A program made the position numbers and the translations under genes. From Virgibacillus proomii (GTDB taxonomy: Bacteria; Bacillota; Bacilli; Bacillales; Amphibacillaceae), in contig NZ_FUFN01000010.1 in NCBI RefSeq assembly GCF_900162615.1, positions 2,262,519 through 2,326,518 of the forward strand: a DNA stretch of 64,000 nucleotides, in the 5' to 3' direction. The notes beneath the pieces were generated by a model. The model was given only the letters and a program-made list of their open reading frames with translations. It did no database searches and was not told the origin of the DNA. Each line of letters opens with the position of its first letter. The stretch's first letter is position 1. Shown one piece after another: positions 26,100 to 34,692 of the stretch.

Positions 26100-26690
26100 A
26101 ATGAAATTAATTTGCTTTTGTAGATGACTCCGTATATTCCAAAAGGGGGCAGTAAAAGTGTCAACAATTCTTCTCTACTTTTTAATTCAATAATATTTGC
26201 ATATATCCCTAAATTTTTTTGCTCCTTTAACACATGAAACGGTTTTAGTCGTTCATCCCAATTGTTTGAAAATACGGTTCATGTGAAATACCAAATTTAT
26301 AAGCTAGTATTTCAAAAGCATAAGTTGTAATAGCTATTTCAAAAAATCCGTTTTTTATAAAAACTTATTTACTAATCGTTCAAGACGTATCCGAATTTGT
26401 AATAACAATAACCCCTTGCCTGATTTGTTTTCCAGCATCCTCAATGCATTTAGTGATTAACTTTGAAGCATATCCTTTTCCAGTAATATTTACCCATAAG
26501 CAATAGAGAATTAAAAAGTTTTTGCCGTAACGGTTCTTGAAGAATATTCAATAAAACCTGCTGGCTTATTATTTATATGTGTTTTAAAGAGCCAATTACC
26601 TTTATTTATGTACTCTGTTAAATTTGGCTTGCTTCAAAGGCAATAACTCCATCATTTCAATTTTCTTTATCTATCTCTACTATTTCAAAA
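26100..26690 (-). pseudogene. Decayed YoaP-type GNAT acetyltransferase
   Basis: Reading the minus strand in changing frames gives, in order, GNWLFKTHINNKPAGFIEYS, WVNITGKGYASKLITKCIED with QIRQGVIVITNSDTS, then KNGFFEIAITTYAFEIL, and finally NWDERLKPFHVL with LLPPFGIYGVIYKSKLIS. These are the parts of a GNAT N-acetyltransferase with a C-terminal YoaP-like domain. At least three frameshifts, several stops and missing segments show it is not functional. The remaining 25934-26099 and 26691-26932 show no gene. Confidence 0.7.
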
Positions 26691-26932
26691 CTGTACAATT
26701 TGTATTTCTCCTTTATATTTAAAAACATATTTATTCTGTTCTATTCTATGACATAGTAATATGTTGGATCCTTTCATTTTATATCATAATATTGTTTTTA
26801 ATTTTTAGTAATTAGTTTAAAAAATTTAAATTATTTCGGCTCCAATCATGTAAAGTTTTGAAGGAAGAAGTATTAGAACCGTTTACATCGTTCTTAAATT
26901 GCAGTATATAAAGTATGATGAAAATCCACTAA

Positions 26933-27136
26933 TTATTTATTTACTGTTTTAGTTTGAACCCGTTTTTTGAAAAATTGTGTCGTGAAAATTAAAATAGCTA
27001 AAAGGAAAAATTTAATAATAGGGGAAAAATCCATAAAAAATAAAATAAGCATTCCAAGAACAAAATATATAAAAAATAAAATACCTAAATACACTACCAT
27101 TGGTTTTTTTATTTTCACATTCCACTGTAGTTTCAT
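26933..27136 (-). CDS. Small two-helix membrane protein, unknown
   Basis: This 67-residue product has a basic start, two membrane segments (about 14-34 and 37-55) and a basic tail with KKRVQTKTVNK. An AAGGAG site lies 11 bases before the ATG. I do not recognise a family. It stands alone among gene remnants, so it could be a genuine accessory gene or a leftover fragment. Confidence 0.5.
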   Translation of the reverse strand: MKLQWNVKIKKPMVVYLGILFFIYFVLGMLILFFMDFSPIIKFFLLAILIFTTQFFKKRVQTKTVNK

Positions 27137-27333
27137 CTACTCTTTTACTCCTTTGAATCTTTTATATATTCACATCTTTTTAAGGCTACAGCTTTATTGT
27201 TTAATTTTTTAGGTAATCGTGTGGGTACCTAAAACTAAAAAGCTCAATATATTAAATGATCAAAATTATCCAGATACTTTATATTATACATAAAAATTCC
27301 ATCATGGTTAATAATTGTTTAAATCTCTGTTAA

Positions 27334-27731
27334 ATATGGTATCCGCAGAAACAAATTCAAAAATGGAATAAGCTAAATGATGTTAATAAGATTTATATAG
27401 GCCAGAAATTACGTGTAAAATAAACTGAACTTTGTCAAAAACAACATAAATTATTCTTATATCTATTCCTGTCCTTAAAGAAGTTGAAGGGATAAAGAAA
27501 TGGTCCTGTTAACTTCCGGTCTAAGATGAGGACGAAGATTCTATATCAATTTTTTAATTGGTTTAATCCAAGGCTATTCAATCCATCCGTTTTTTGGGGT
27601 CTGGTTAAAAATTCCAATTAAATTTTATAAAAAATATGAGAATCATAACTACAATGAACACCATGCTTTTAGATACTTTGGCTATTGATGTAAATAAGAT
27701 TGTGTTGGGCAAAAAATGCGTGTGAAATAAA
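27334..27731 (+). pseudogene. Remnants of LysM-domain cell wall protein(s)
   Basis: At 27334-27423 one frame reads IWYPQKQIQKWNKLNDVNKI then YIGQKLRVK and stop, which is the second half of a LysM peptidoglycan-binding repeat. At about 27690-27731 a second, frameshifted copy reads DVNKI then VGQKMRVK and stop. No upstream enzyme domain or start is left. These look like C-terminal scraps of one or two LysM wall hydrolases. I see no gene in the rest of 27137-27815. Confidence 0.55.
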
Positions 27732-27757
27732 AAAAGCCCCATCCTAGTGAATGGGGT
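27728..27757 (-). terminator. Terminator of the 27816-28265 gene
   Basis: On the minus strand CCCCAT pairs with ATGGGG over an eight-base loop, followed by seven T residues, 60 bp beyond the stop of the hypothetical gene. Confidence 0.75.
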
Positions 27758-27815
27758 ACAGAATGTCAATATTTCGGGAAACTCAATAAATTAAAATGAC
27801 ATTATTGTTAGCCTG

Positions 27816-28265
27816 CTATATTAGCATCTCGCATATCTCTCTATCATTAAGAACTAAATCATAAGGAGATTTTATATCAGACCAATGTAAGATTTTCTTA
27901 GTCCAATTACCTTGTTCTTCGGTACCGTTTAGACAAGTGCAAAATTCTAGTATTCCACTCTCGTGTAATGCAGTATGGAGATATTCATATAGTAAGTGTA
28001 AGCATTTTTCCTCGAAAGAGTTTCCTATTTTATGATTTTTAATAGGTAAAAAATTATTATAAACAGCTACTTGATATTTAAATGATAGTATTGGTACATA
28101 TTTAAATCTTTTTTTTGTTTTAGAGTCGTAATTATCTTCAAATATTAGTTCTATTGCATCTAGCTCATTACTAAAGATATTAGACTGTTTTTCTGATACA
28201 GGTTGAGAACCAAAAATACCTTTAGAAAGCTTGTGCGGTGATGATATGTAATAGTATTGAGTCAA
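27816..28265 (-). CDS. Conserved-looking hypothetical protein, 149 aa
   Basis: I do not recognise the family. The product is soluble, begins MTQYYYISSPHKLSKGIFG and has an acidic middle (ELDAIELIFEDNYDSKTKK, about 34-52), a helical LEKCLHLLYEYLHTAL-like segment (about 88-102) and ends SPYDLVLNDREICEMLI. It starts at TTG with a strong AAAGGAG site eight bases upstream, and it has its own terminator. A decayed reading frame lies directly upstream. Such short soluble proteins behind a damaged gene are sometimes immunity proteins, but nothing here proves it. Confidence 0.65.
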   Translation of the reverse strand: MTQYYYISSPHKLSKGIFGSQPVSEKQSNIFSNELDAIELIFEDNYDSKTKKRFKYVPILSFKYQVAVYNNFLPIKNHKIGNSFEEKCLHLLYEYLHTALHESGILEFCTCLNGTEEQGNWTKKILHWSDIKSPYDLVLNDREICEMLI

Positions 28266-28605
28266 AGTTGCATCTCCTTTCTATTCTTCTTCCTTTTTTA
28301 GCTCTAAACCATTTATATTCTGTTTTACCGATTCTTTTTATGCCTAAACGGTATTTGCTGTACATTTGTTGCTTAGTTTCGATAAGGTCTTTTTTTGAAA
28401 GTCTAATTGCTTCATCAGTTAAATCCAAATATATGTTAGATCCTGAGATAACTAAAAATGGTTTTGATCCTTCTAAAGACAGCTATTAAAATGGAATAAC
28501 AATAAAATTAATAGCAAGTTTTCTTAGTTCGTATTCATATTGATCACCTACACAGGAACATTTGTTCTTATCGCAAGTACATTGTACTCTTTTATTACAA
28601 TATCT
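28222..28605 (-). pseudogene. Decayed open frame upstream of the 149-aa gene
   Basis: One minus-strand frame can be read from about 28605 to 28222, interrupted by TAA TAG at about 28490-28495. The first part reads VQCTCDKNKCSCVGDQYEYE and the second LSLEGSKPFLVISGSNIY then DLTDEAIRLSKKDLIETKQQ. Its end runs 44 bp into the next gene. A TTG start at 28428 would give 68 residues, but no ribosome site precedes it. I take it as the remains of a gene of unknown type. I see no gene in 28606-29200. Confidence 0.45.
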
Positions 28606-29200
28606 TTAAAATGTTTTTAAATGTCTAGCTCTCTAACCATGGCTTTTGAACTGATAACCAAAGATTGTAAGTAGTAAAGACTCTACTTTTTTAAGTATTT
28701 CACTTGTTCTTCTCTTTTCTATACTTCTATTATACTTCACATAGTATTAAGAGCCGAACTATTTCGATGATTTTTATAACCTATTTTACAGAGTTTTTAC
28801 ATGATCCTATATATTTAACAATTTATCTAACTTTAATTGACATGAAGTTTAAAAGTATTGTAAATTTCTATGAATAACTCAGGAAAATGGAGTTTTGTTT
28901 GCTATAATAGTTATGCTCTTCAGCTGCTTAAGAGTTGTAATCGATAGGGGTGATACCATAGATAAATGAAAAAATAGTATATCTAATAAAATGGTTGAGA
29001 ACCAGACGCAAAATTCATATTCGTTTTATTTGATGGACAGGGATTGATGAAACGATACAACAATAAAAAAATGAAATTGCAAGCGAATCCGTCGTTGCTA
29101 AACGAACGCAGCTGTAGAAGATAATACTCAACAAATACACTTTTTGTCATGGAAAAAACTGAACTTGGAAAACAAAAATTCAATAAGGGGACAGGCTTTG

Positions 29201-29980
29201 ATGTCAAAGAGAACTTTAAGTAAAATATTATTACTCACCATAACGTTTGTTATTATTGTAAACGGTCATTTTATAAATTCGTCAAATGCGCAAGCTCAAT
29301 CAGAATACATCGTTGATTTTAGCGGGGTATCCGCCCCGATCCTGGTAAATGTCCGGACTGCGCCGTCAGATACTGCGCGTATCGTTGACCAGATATATCC
29401 AAATACGCGTGTACAGTTTTCTGGCTGGACGACAGGTAGCTCGTTTTATGACTACTGGACAAACGCACCTGATAACAGATGGTTTTTTTATGAGAGAAAT
29501 GGTGTAAAGTATTATGTTTCATCAGCTTTTATTAATGGAAACCCACCGGATGTCAATCAACCAACTCAACCAAATCGAGCATTGGTTTCGTATAATGTAA
29601 GAATTACCACAGATATTCCAGCTCTTATACAGGCGTATGAAAATGCTATACGAAACTGGAATAATACCGGTGTTGTTTGGTTGTCACAATCACAAAATGC
29701 CCCTATAACTTTAGGGGAAGGTTATGCCAGAGGTTATGATGGATATGGATGGTGGCAATCCTATGGTTCAAATGTTACAGGTGGTACAGTCATTCAATGG
29801 AATAGAGTAAACCAAAGAAGCGCTTCTTATTTAGAAGCTCTAGCTACTCATGAAATTGGACATGTATTAAAACTGAACCATAGGTCAGATTATTCTATAA
29901 TGAATAACTATTGGTTAATCAGAATTACAAAGCCAACCGAAAACGACATTAATGACCTCAGAAGGATTTATAGTCGATAA
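29201..29980 (+). CDS. Secreted metzincin-like zinc metalloprotease with N-terminal SH3-like domain
   Basis: The 259-residue product has a signal peptide (about 1-33, ending SSNAQAQ), an SH3-like region (about 36-110) with VNVRTAPSDTARIVDQIYP, then a protease domain. The zinc motif is HEIGHVLKLNH (about 219-229), and a Met-turn-like SIMNNYW follows about 8 residues later. This matches matrixin-type metzincins except that the usual glycine of HExxHxxGxxH is lysine. The start is ATG 29201, with AAGGGG about 11 bases upstream and a typical signal peptide beginning there. It is a single gene with a terminator, in an accessory region. The substrate is unknown. Confidence 0.75.
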   Translation: MSKRTLSKILLLTITFVIIVNGHFINSSNAQAQSEYIVDFSGVSAPILVNVRTAPSDTARIVDQIYPNTRVQFSGWTTGSSFYDYWTNAPDNRWFFYERNGVKYYVSSAFINGNPPDVNQPTQPNRALVSYNVRITTDIPALIQAYENAIRNWNNTGVVWLSQSQNAPITLGEGYARGYDGYGWWQSYGSNVTGGTVIQWNRVNQRSASYLEALATHEIGHVLKLNHRSDYSIMNNYWLIRITKPTENDINDLRRIYSR

Positions 29981-30062
29981 CTATGGTTTAGCAATTATTT
30001 GGATCTGTTTCTTAATATAAGAAAGGGAACACTGCTGTCTTCAACGGTGTTCAGGTTAATAT

Positions 30063-30096
30063 AACAAGAAGGCAGGGCATGAAGAGCCTTCTTGTT
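30063..30096 (+). terminator. Terminator downstream of the secreted protease
   Basis: AACAAGAAGGC (30063-30073) and GCCTTCTTGTT (30086-30096) form a perfect 11-bp stem followed by TTT. It lies 83 bp after the protease stop. I see no gene in 30097-30610. Confidence 0.8.
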
Positions 30097-30619
30097 TTGC
30101 CCATAACTTTAATGTATAGATGGTTAACAAATTCAGTTCATTATGTTCATTTTTATCAAATGAGTAACTAAAGTAGATCAAATAAAAAAGTCATTTAAGA
30201 TCAACGGGAGATAGCCCTATTTCGCATTATTTTATAAATTTACTAGGAAAATGTATATTATATTTTTTCGAAATTAGTTTTATTTAGGACTTTAAAATTC
30301 TGTTTAATCAATCCTCTTATGTACCACGGAAACGGAAAATAAGTCCTAATGACCCCTAAGTATAATTTAAGCCTGAGCATGGTAAGCCGTTGGTGTACTG
30401 AAAAATAAATAACGACTTTTACGCATAAATACGGTTTAACCTTCTCTCCAGCATTTATCCCATTCCTATTCTTTATCATTACTGAATCCAGCCATTAAAA
30501 CGGAGTCATATCAACTTTATATTTACACCTATCTCAATAGTAAAAGAAATTAATACATTTGACTAGTACTAATACTTTTTTTCTTCATATTATATAAATA
30601 ATATAAAGGGGTGAATGAT

Positions 30620-30799
30620 ATGGAATTCGAGTTAGATATTATTTCTGAGGTACTCCCTCTCCTCGACATCATTGCTGTATTATTACTGGAAGATAACCCT
30701 ACACTGGGCATTGCTCTTGTATTACTTCTTAAAAGCGTTACAGAGGATAAAGTGGCACGGATGTCCTTAATTCTGATTTTGGTAGTTTTAAATGTATGA
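30620..30799 (+). CDS. Small acidic hydrophobic peptide, unknown
   Basis: A 59-residue product starts MEFELDIISEVLPLLDIIAV, is rich in Leu, Ile and Val with spaced acidic residues, and ends LILILVVLNV. AAAGGGGTG lies six bases before the ATG; a GTG three codons earlier is also possible. It resembles neither a standard signal peptide nor a normal membrane helix pair. I do not recognise a family; spore-associated peptide, bacteriocin-like peptide and chance frame are all possible. Confidence 0.4.
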   Translation: MEFELDIISEVLPLLDIIAVLLLEDNPTLGIALVLLLKSVTEDKVARMSLILILVVLNV

Positions 30800-31419
30800 A
30801 CTACTTGTCTCATTTTAGCTGTTTAAGTAGCTTGTTATCTTATTACCTTACCTTCCACCTATTTATGGCACTTTACTCAAAAGATATCTGCTAAATGATA
30901 AAAGCGGCTAACCCAGCCTTCCCTTCACATAATTCAATCCTTTGTAAAAAACATATGTATAGTAGATTAACAAATGTTATGGGCGTTAATCATTGCATTC
31001 ATATTTATCATTTTAGCATTATAAACTTTGCATCTTCCTTTAGCCGACATGAATGCTATGCTGTCTCCAAATAACGTGGTATCTTCACCTTATAAAACAT
31101 ACTTATAACGGTTATACATATATTATCTAACGTACCTGGGTCAACTTAATGCAAATAATACTGATCTTTTATATTCAACTTCATGATTAGGAATTAATCC
31201 TATACACAAAACCAAACTCCCTACTACGAACAGAAACTGTATACGAGGCGGATACGGGAGAAATCAATTGAAGAAATTTTTTCGTTCTTGCAGCAGTATT
31301 TCGATTATTAATCATAACGACAGATGTTAAGATTAAAGTGGAACTAGAAGCTGATTAATAAATTGATATCCATGCGAAAGCATTTACATAGATCTTTCAC
31401 TTTTTGTATGAACATCTTA
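30800..31419. other. Intergenic stretch without recognised gene
   Basis: I see no open frame with a ribosome site and no member of the dispersed repeat family here. A 16-residue hydrophobic frame starting at about 30977 (MLWALIIAFIFIILAL) resembles the C-terminal helix of YjcZ-type small spore proteins but lacks the glycine-rich front, so I do not call it. Confidence 0.5.
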
Positions 31420-31454
31420 AAAAGCGCCAACTCCTATCTAAAGCGTTAGCGCTT
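31420..31454 (-). terminator. Terminator of yrhC
   Basis: The minus strand reads AAGCGCTAAC, a 13-base loop, then GTTGGCGCTTTTT. The hairpin overlaps the yrhC stop codon. Confidence 0.75.
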
Positions 31455-31682
31455 CTCATCCATTGTTTTTTTAATTCGTCGTTGTTTATAAGTAAACCAA
31501 AAACCTACCGCTAACGCAAGTAGTGTTAAACCTATAAGCCACTTTCCATCATCAGAAGGACGAATATACGTATAAATCATCGCACCTAAAAATAAATAAC
31601 TTGCTAAAATTAACAATGCCCCTACAAATCGTTGATAATCTATATATTTTTCTTCCAATTGCTTCTGTTTTTCATCTATCAC
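31446..31682 (-). CDS. yrhC: YrhC-like membrane protein
   Basis: This is a 78-residue protein with a charged N terminus, two membrane segments (about 19-40 and 48-65) and a basic tail. It matches YrhC in length, layout and position downstream of mtnN. In Bacillus subtilis mccA, mccB and yrrT lie in this operon; they are absent here. Function unknown. Confidence 0.75.
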   Translation of the reverse strand: MIDEKQKQLEEKYIDYQRFVGALLILASYLFLGAMIYTYIRPSDDGKWLIGLTLLALAVGFWFTYKQRRIKKTMDEKR

Positions 31683-31840
31683 GTAAAATTACCTCCTTCA
31701 CTTTAATAATGTATCATAGATTAGAAGAAAGTTTAGGAGGTAATTATTGGATAATTCCACAAACACGCATTTGAATATTTGTTTATTTCGTTAATATCCT
31801 ATAATCGAGTAGAGTAATATAACTCTTTGGAGGAAAATCT

Positions 31841-32530
31841 CTAGTTGGTTCGGATAAACTTTATAATCATATTTGCTGCATTCGTTGCTGCTGTTTGCAA
31901 AAATCTATCAAATGAAATGGACGATTCTTTACCCGCAATGTCGGATAGTGCTCGAATGATAACAAATGGTGTACCATATTGATAGCATACTTGGGCAATA
32001 GCCGCAGCTTCCATTTCTGCAGCAATCATGGTCGGAAATTTTTTCCTTACAAATGCTACACGGTCTGGATCAGCCATAAATGAGTCACCAGTAGCTATAA
32101 CCCCCTCTTTATAAGCGATATTCATCTCTTTAATTACGTTAGCAGCCTTTGCCACTAATCTTATGTCAGCATCATACATAGCTGGCATTTTTGGTACTTG
32201 ACCATAGGCGTAATCAAAGGCTGTCGCGTCCACATCATGATGCACTACTTGAGTGGAAATAACTACATCTCCTACTTCTAAATCCTCAGCAAATCCACCT
32301 GCCGATCCGGTATTAATCACATATTCAGGTGAAAAACGTTCATGTAAAATAGTTGTTGCCATTGCAGCATTTACTTTACCAATACCTGATTTTAACAAAA
32401 CTACTTGTTTATTAAATAAGTTACCTTGAACGAATAAGCAATTTGCTACTTCAAGTTCCTCTTTGTCATTCATCTTCTCCTTTAATAAAGCTACTTCCTC
32501 ATCCATTGCTCCAATAATTCCTATCGTCAT
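31841..32530 (-). CDS. mtnN: 5'-methylthioadenosine/S-adenosylhomocysteine nucleosidase
   Basis: MtnN removes adenine from methylthioadenosine and S-adenosylhomocysteine, products of polyamine synthesis and methylation. The 229-residue product opens MTIGIIGAMDEEVALLKEKM, has INTGSAGGFAEDLEVGDVVI (about 74-93), and the catalytic EMEAAAIAQVCY (about 171-182) and ALSDIAGKESSISFDRFL (about 193-210). The start is at 32530, eight bases after GGAGG; the longer frame upstream overlaps yrrS and is not real. The neighbouring cysteine-from-methionine genes found in Bacillus subtilis are missing, so its product ribosylhomocysteine may go only to LuxS elsewhere. Confidence 0.96.
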   Translation of the reverse strand: MTIGIIGAMDEEVALLKEKMNDKEELEVANCLFVQGNLFNKQVVLLKSGIGKVNAAMATTILHERFSPEYVINTGSAGGFAEDLEVGDVVISTQVVHHDVDATAFDYAYGQVPKMPAMYDADIRLVAKAANVIKEMNIAYKEGVIATGDSFMADPDRVAFVRKKFPTMIAAEMEAAAIAQVCYQYGTPFVIIRALSDIAGKESSISFDRFLQTAATNAANMIIKFIRTN

Positions 32531-32556
32531 ATAAAATGCCTCCATAAAGAAATAGG

Positions 32557-33228
32557 TTAGTTTATCATCACTTGCTTTAGTTTTTCTACTTTTGTTGGTT
32601 TCCAACCTCGTTCATCTATCCAGGTTAAATAAACTCGGTAAATTTGTGAGTTATTTGCATTCGATACAGTCGCTTCTACCTTCTGCTCTCCTCCATTACC
32701 TACCCAATGAGTAACCATTGACTGTTCCTGTAAACCTGTTACATCAGAAACCGCTTTTGCTATTTCCTTTCTATCTTGCGAGCCATCATTGTAATCAGTT
32801 GTATGTGTTCCTGACTGCTCCGTACCAATGGGTTGCCAATCTCCAATATAGGCTTCGATTACATTGTCATCAGAAGGCTGTACCTGTTCAGTTTCCACTG
32901 CTGCATTAGTTTCAGACGTTTCTCCTTCTTTGTCCTGTTGTTTTTGATTTGCGTCTTGATCAGATGCTTGTTCTTCCTTCTCTTCAATTCTAGTAAATTG
33001 GTCTCGTTCTTCATCACCATCTTGTTCTGAATTGTTTTCTTCAGATTGAGAAGCAGCGTTATTGTTCTTATCTTTAGCAGCTTCATCATCCTTGCCGCCA
33101 AATAACCAAAAACCTAGCAGAAAAACAAGTAAGACCACACCTATCACAACTAAAATTGAAATCGATTTTGAGTTTTTTCTACGTTTTTCAAATTTATCGA
33201 CTCGGGAAACTCTATCAAAATCTTCCAT
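32557..33228 (-). CDS. yrrS: YrrS family protein (DUF1510)
   Basis: YrrS is a membrane protein of unknown exact role, encoded near greA in Bacillus. The 223-residue product has a basic N terminus (VDKFEKRRKNSK), one membrane segment (about 22-44), a long Glu/Gln/Asp/Asn-rich disordered stretch (about 48-120) and a C-terminal DUF1510 domain with YIGDWQPIGTEQSGTH (about 127-142) and WIDERGWKP (about 203-211). It is followed by mtnN after 26 bp. A penicillin-binding gene that often follows yrrS is absent. Confidence 0.87.
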   Translation of the reverse strand: MEDFDRVSRVDKFEKRRKNSKSISILVVIGVVLLVFLLGFWLFGGKDDEAAKDKNNNAASQSEENNSEQDGDEERDQFTRIEEKEEQASDQDANQKQQDKEGETSETNAAVETEQVQPSDDNVIEAYIGDWQPIGTEQSGTHTTDYNDGSQDRKEIAKAVSDVTGLQEQSMVTHWVGNGGEQKVEATVSNANNSQIYRVYLTWIDERGWKPTKVEKLKQVMIN

Positions 33229-33590
33229 GCCTTCAGCCCTCCTATCATTACTCTATTATAATATCATATTTATAACATAGAATTACATGCCAGGAACATA
33301 ACATTTTTTTTGCTATGTTGAAACAACCTTCAACATTGTTACCCAAAGCAAATCAACGCTTTCGATATGTAGATGAAGATTTTATCGAAAGCATGCAAAT
33401 CACAGTATGATTTAATTTCATGAATTATAGAGTTATACTTTCTAAAGCATCACGTAAAGAAAGTTTAGTAAATGACTTATATTGAGTACATAGGCTATCC
33501 TTACTTCCCACCAAAACTTCTAGTTAAGATCTTAAAAAACTTGGCGACAAGCCAAGTTTTTATGGCGAAAGCTATCATTTTTCTTATACG

Positions 33591-33743
33591 ATAAAGTGAA
33601 ACTTCATTCCGTGAAACGCTTTTTACACGGAATGTTAGTTGAACCAATCGGGCATTTAGGTGCTGTTTTCTCCCACTTAGGCTCTTTTGTATCAATTTAG
33701 GACTTGAAGTGGGAAACTTACGGCACCTTACATGCGGGATAAA
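33591..33743 (+). repeat. Dispersed structured repeat, tandem copy E1
   Basis: It begins ATAAAGTGAAACTTC and ends CATGCGGGATAAA. The 5' hairpin is CATTCCGTG with CACGGAATG around an 11-12 base loop. The 3' hairpin is AGGTGCTGT and CTCCCACTT paired with AAGTGGGA and ACGGCACCT. The stretch ACCACAAGGGTATGACCTAA found in copy C is missing, giving a shorter 148-bp unit. Confidence 0.88.
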
Positions 33744-33891
33744 GTGAAACTTCATTCCGTGAAACGCTTTTTACACGGAATGTTAGTTGAACCAATCGGG
33801 CATTTAGGTGCCGCTTTCTTCCACTTTGACTCTTTTGTATCAATTCAGGACTTGAAGTGGGAAACTTACGGCACCTTACATGCGGGGTAAA
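33739..33891 (+). repeat. Dispersed structured repeat, tandem copy E2
   Basis: E2 is nearly identical to E1 and shares its junction ATAAA (33739-33743), so the pair is head-to-tail with a 148-bp period. It ends GCGGGGTAAA. Differences from E1 lie mainly in the hairpin loop and flanks (for example GCCGCTTTCTTCC versus GCTGTTTTCTCCC). Confidence 0.88.
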
Positions 33892-33922
33892 GCCTAAAGT
33901 TTTATACTTTCCTATAGTGGAA

Positions 33923-33954
33923 GAAAAAAGACAGCGGAATTCGCTGTCTTTTTA
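33923..33954. terminator. Terminator downstream of greA
   Basis: AAAAAGACAGCG pairs with CGCTGTCTTTTT over a short loop, with A- and T-runs on both sides. It lies 75 bp beyond greA, separated from it by repeat copy F. Confidence 0.85.
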
Positions 33955-33962
33955 AACTACAA

Positions 33963-34026
33963 TAACGTGAAACTTCATACGAGGAGTTTCTCCTTGAAGG
34001 GGAATCTTACAGCAGATGTGGGATAA
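33963..34026 (+). repeat. Dispersed structured repeat, short derivative F
   Basis: The 64-bp copy keeps both ends: ATAACGTGAAACTTCAT at the start and GATGTGGGATAAA at the end, with a small hairpin (GAGGAG/CTCCTTG) between them. The whole centre is lost. It ends two bases short of the greA stop codon. Confidence 0.7.
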
Positions 34027-34028
34027 AT

Positions 34029-34505
34029 TTATTCCACACTAACAATTTTAACTTGAATATCTCCACCTGGTGTCGCAACAGAAACCTCTGCTCCAACCTC
34101 TTGCCCAATTAGACTCTGTGCCATTGGTGAATCATTTGATATTTTGCCTTCAAACGGATCCGCTTCTGCACTTCCAACAATCGTATACGTTTCTTTTTCT
34201 CCATCGGGAAGTTCTTGAAATGTTACCGATTTACCTAAACTGACCACATTTGGGTTTTCATTATCATTTTCAATGATGACTGAATTTCGAATCATTTTCT
34301 CAAGCTGAGCGATTCGCGATTCTACAAACGCCTGCTCATCTTTTGCTGCATCATACTCGGAGTTCTCTGAAAGATCTCCAAAATCACGAGCTATTTTAAT
34401 GCGCTCAACGACTTCTTGACGACGCTCTGTTTTTAAATAATGTAATTCTTGCTCTAATTTTTCTTTCCCCTCTTGTGTCATGTAATAACTTTTCTCTATA
34501 GCCAT
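34029..34505 (-). CDS. greA: Transcription elongation factor GreA
   Basis: GreA rescues backtracked RNA polymerase by stimulating transcript cleavage. The 158-residue protein has an N-terminal coiled coil (about 10-75), with the acidic tip in DFGDLSENSEYDAAKDEQAF (about 42-61), and a C-terminal FKBP-like domain with PMAQSLIGQEVGAEV (about 126-140). The start is ATG 34505, nine bases after AAGGAG; an upstream TTG is too close to that site. It lies downstream of udk. Confidence 0.97.
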   Translation of the reverse strand: MAIEKSYYMTQEGKEKLEQELHYLKTERRQEVVERIKIARDFGDLSENSEYDAAKDEQAFVESRIAQLEKMIRNSVIIENDNENPNVVSLGKSVTFQELPDGEKETYTIVGSAEADPFEGKISNDSPMAQSLIGQEVGAEVSVATPGGDIQVKIVSVE

Positions 34506-34692
34506 TTCCAAACACTCCTTTTTATTACTTCAACCGTTCTGTTTAAACTAGTTTAATCATCGATATGAAGCAATCTGATACTTTTAACATGGAGCCTGTA
34601 AATTTTTCAAAATGTAAGCGCTCCATAATCTAAAAATGTACTAATCATTACTATGGCAGAATTTCAGCTAATTTTCAATACCTTTTATCAAA

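Larger units (their letters stand above)
33535..33922 (+). repeat. Second repeat type (copy X), interrupted by two structured repeats
   Basis: The left part (33535-33594) contains a CTTGGCGACAAGCCAAG hairpin, TTTTTATGGCGAAAGCTAT and CTTATACGATAAA. The right part (33892-33922) continues GCCTAAAGTTTTATAC and CTATAGTGGAAG. The two parts align with the uninterrupted copy at 56005-56100. The 297 bp between them are structured repeats E1 and E2. The LE-type hairpin followed by T-run resembles ends of IS200-like elements, but no transposase is left. Confidence 0.65.

Noticed and set aside
25651..28265. Prophage or skin-like element near sigK
   Set aside because: No integrase, recombinase, capsid, tail or lysis genes; sigK is intact; the stretch is short and made of unrelated remnants.
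31841..32605. Longer mtnN start overlapping yrrS
   Set aside because: The extra 25 residues read through the yrrS 3' end and lack family similarity, while GGAGG sits eight bases before the ATG at 32530.
33535..33590. Possible riboswitch in the CTTGGCGACAAGCCAAG region
   Set aside because: The hairpin and following GGCGAAAGCTAT looked aptamer-like, but the same sequence recurs at 56005 in an unrelated context and fits no riboswitch class I know. A repeat element explains it better.
33591..33891. CRISPR-like direct repeats
   Set aside because: Only two long, nearly identical 148-bp units with no short repeat/unique spacer alternation and no cas genes.
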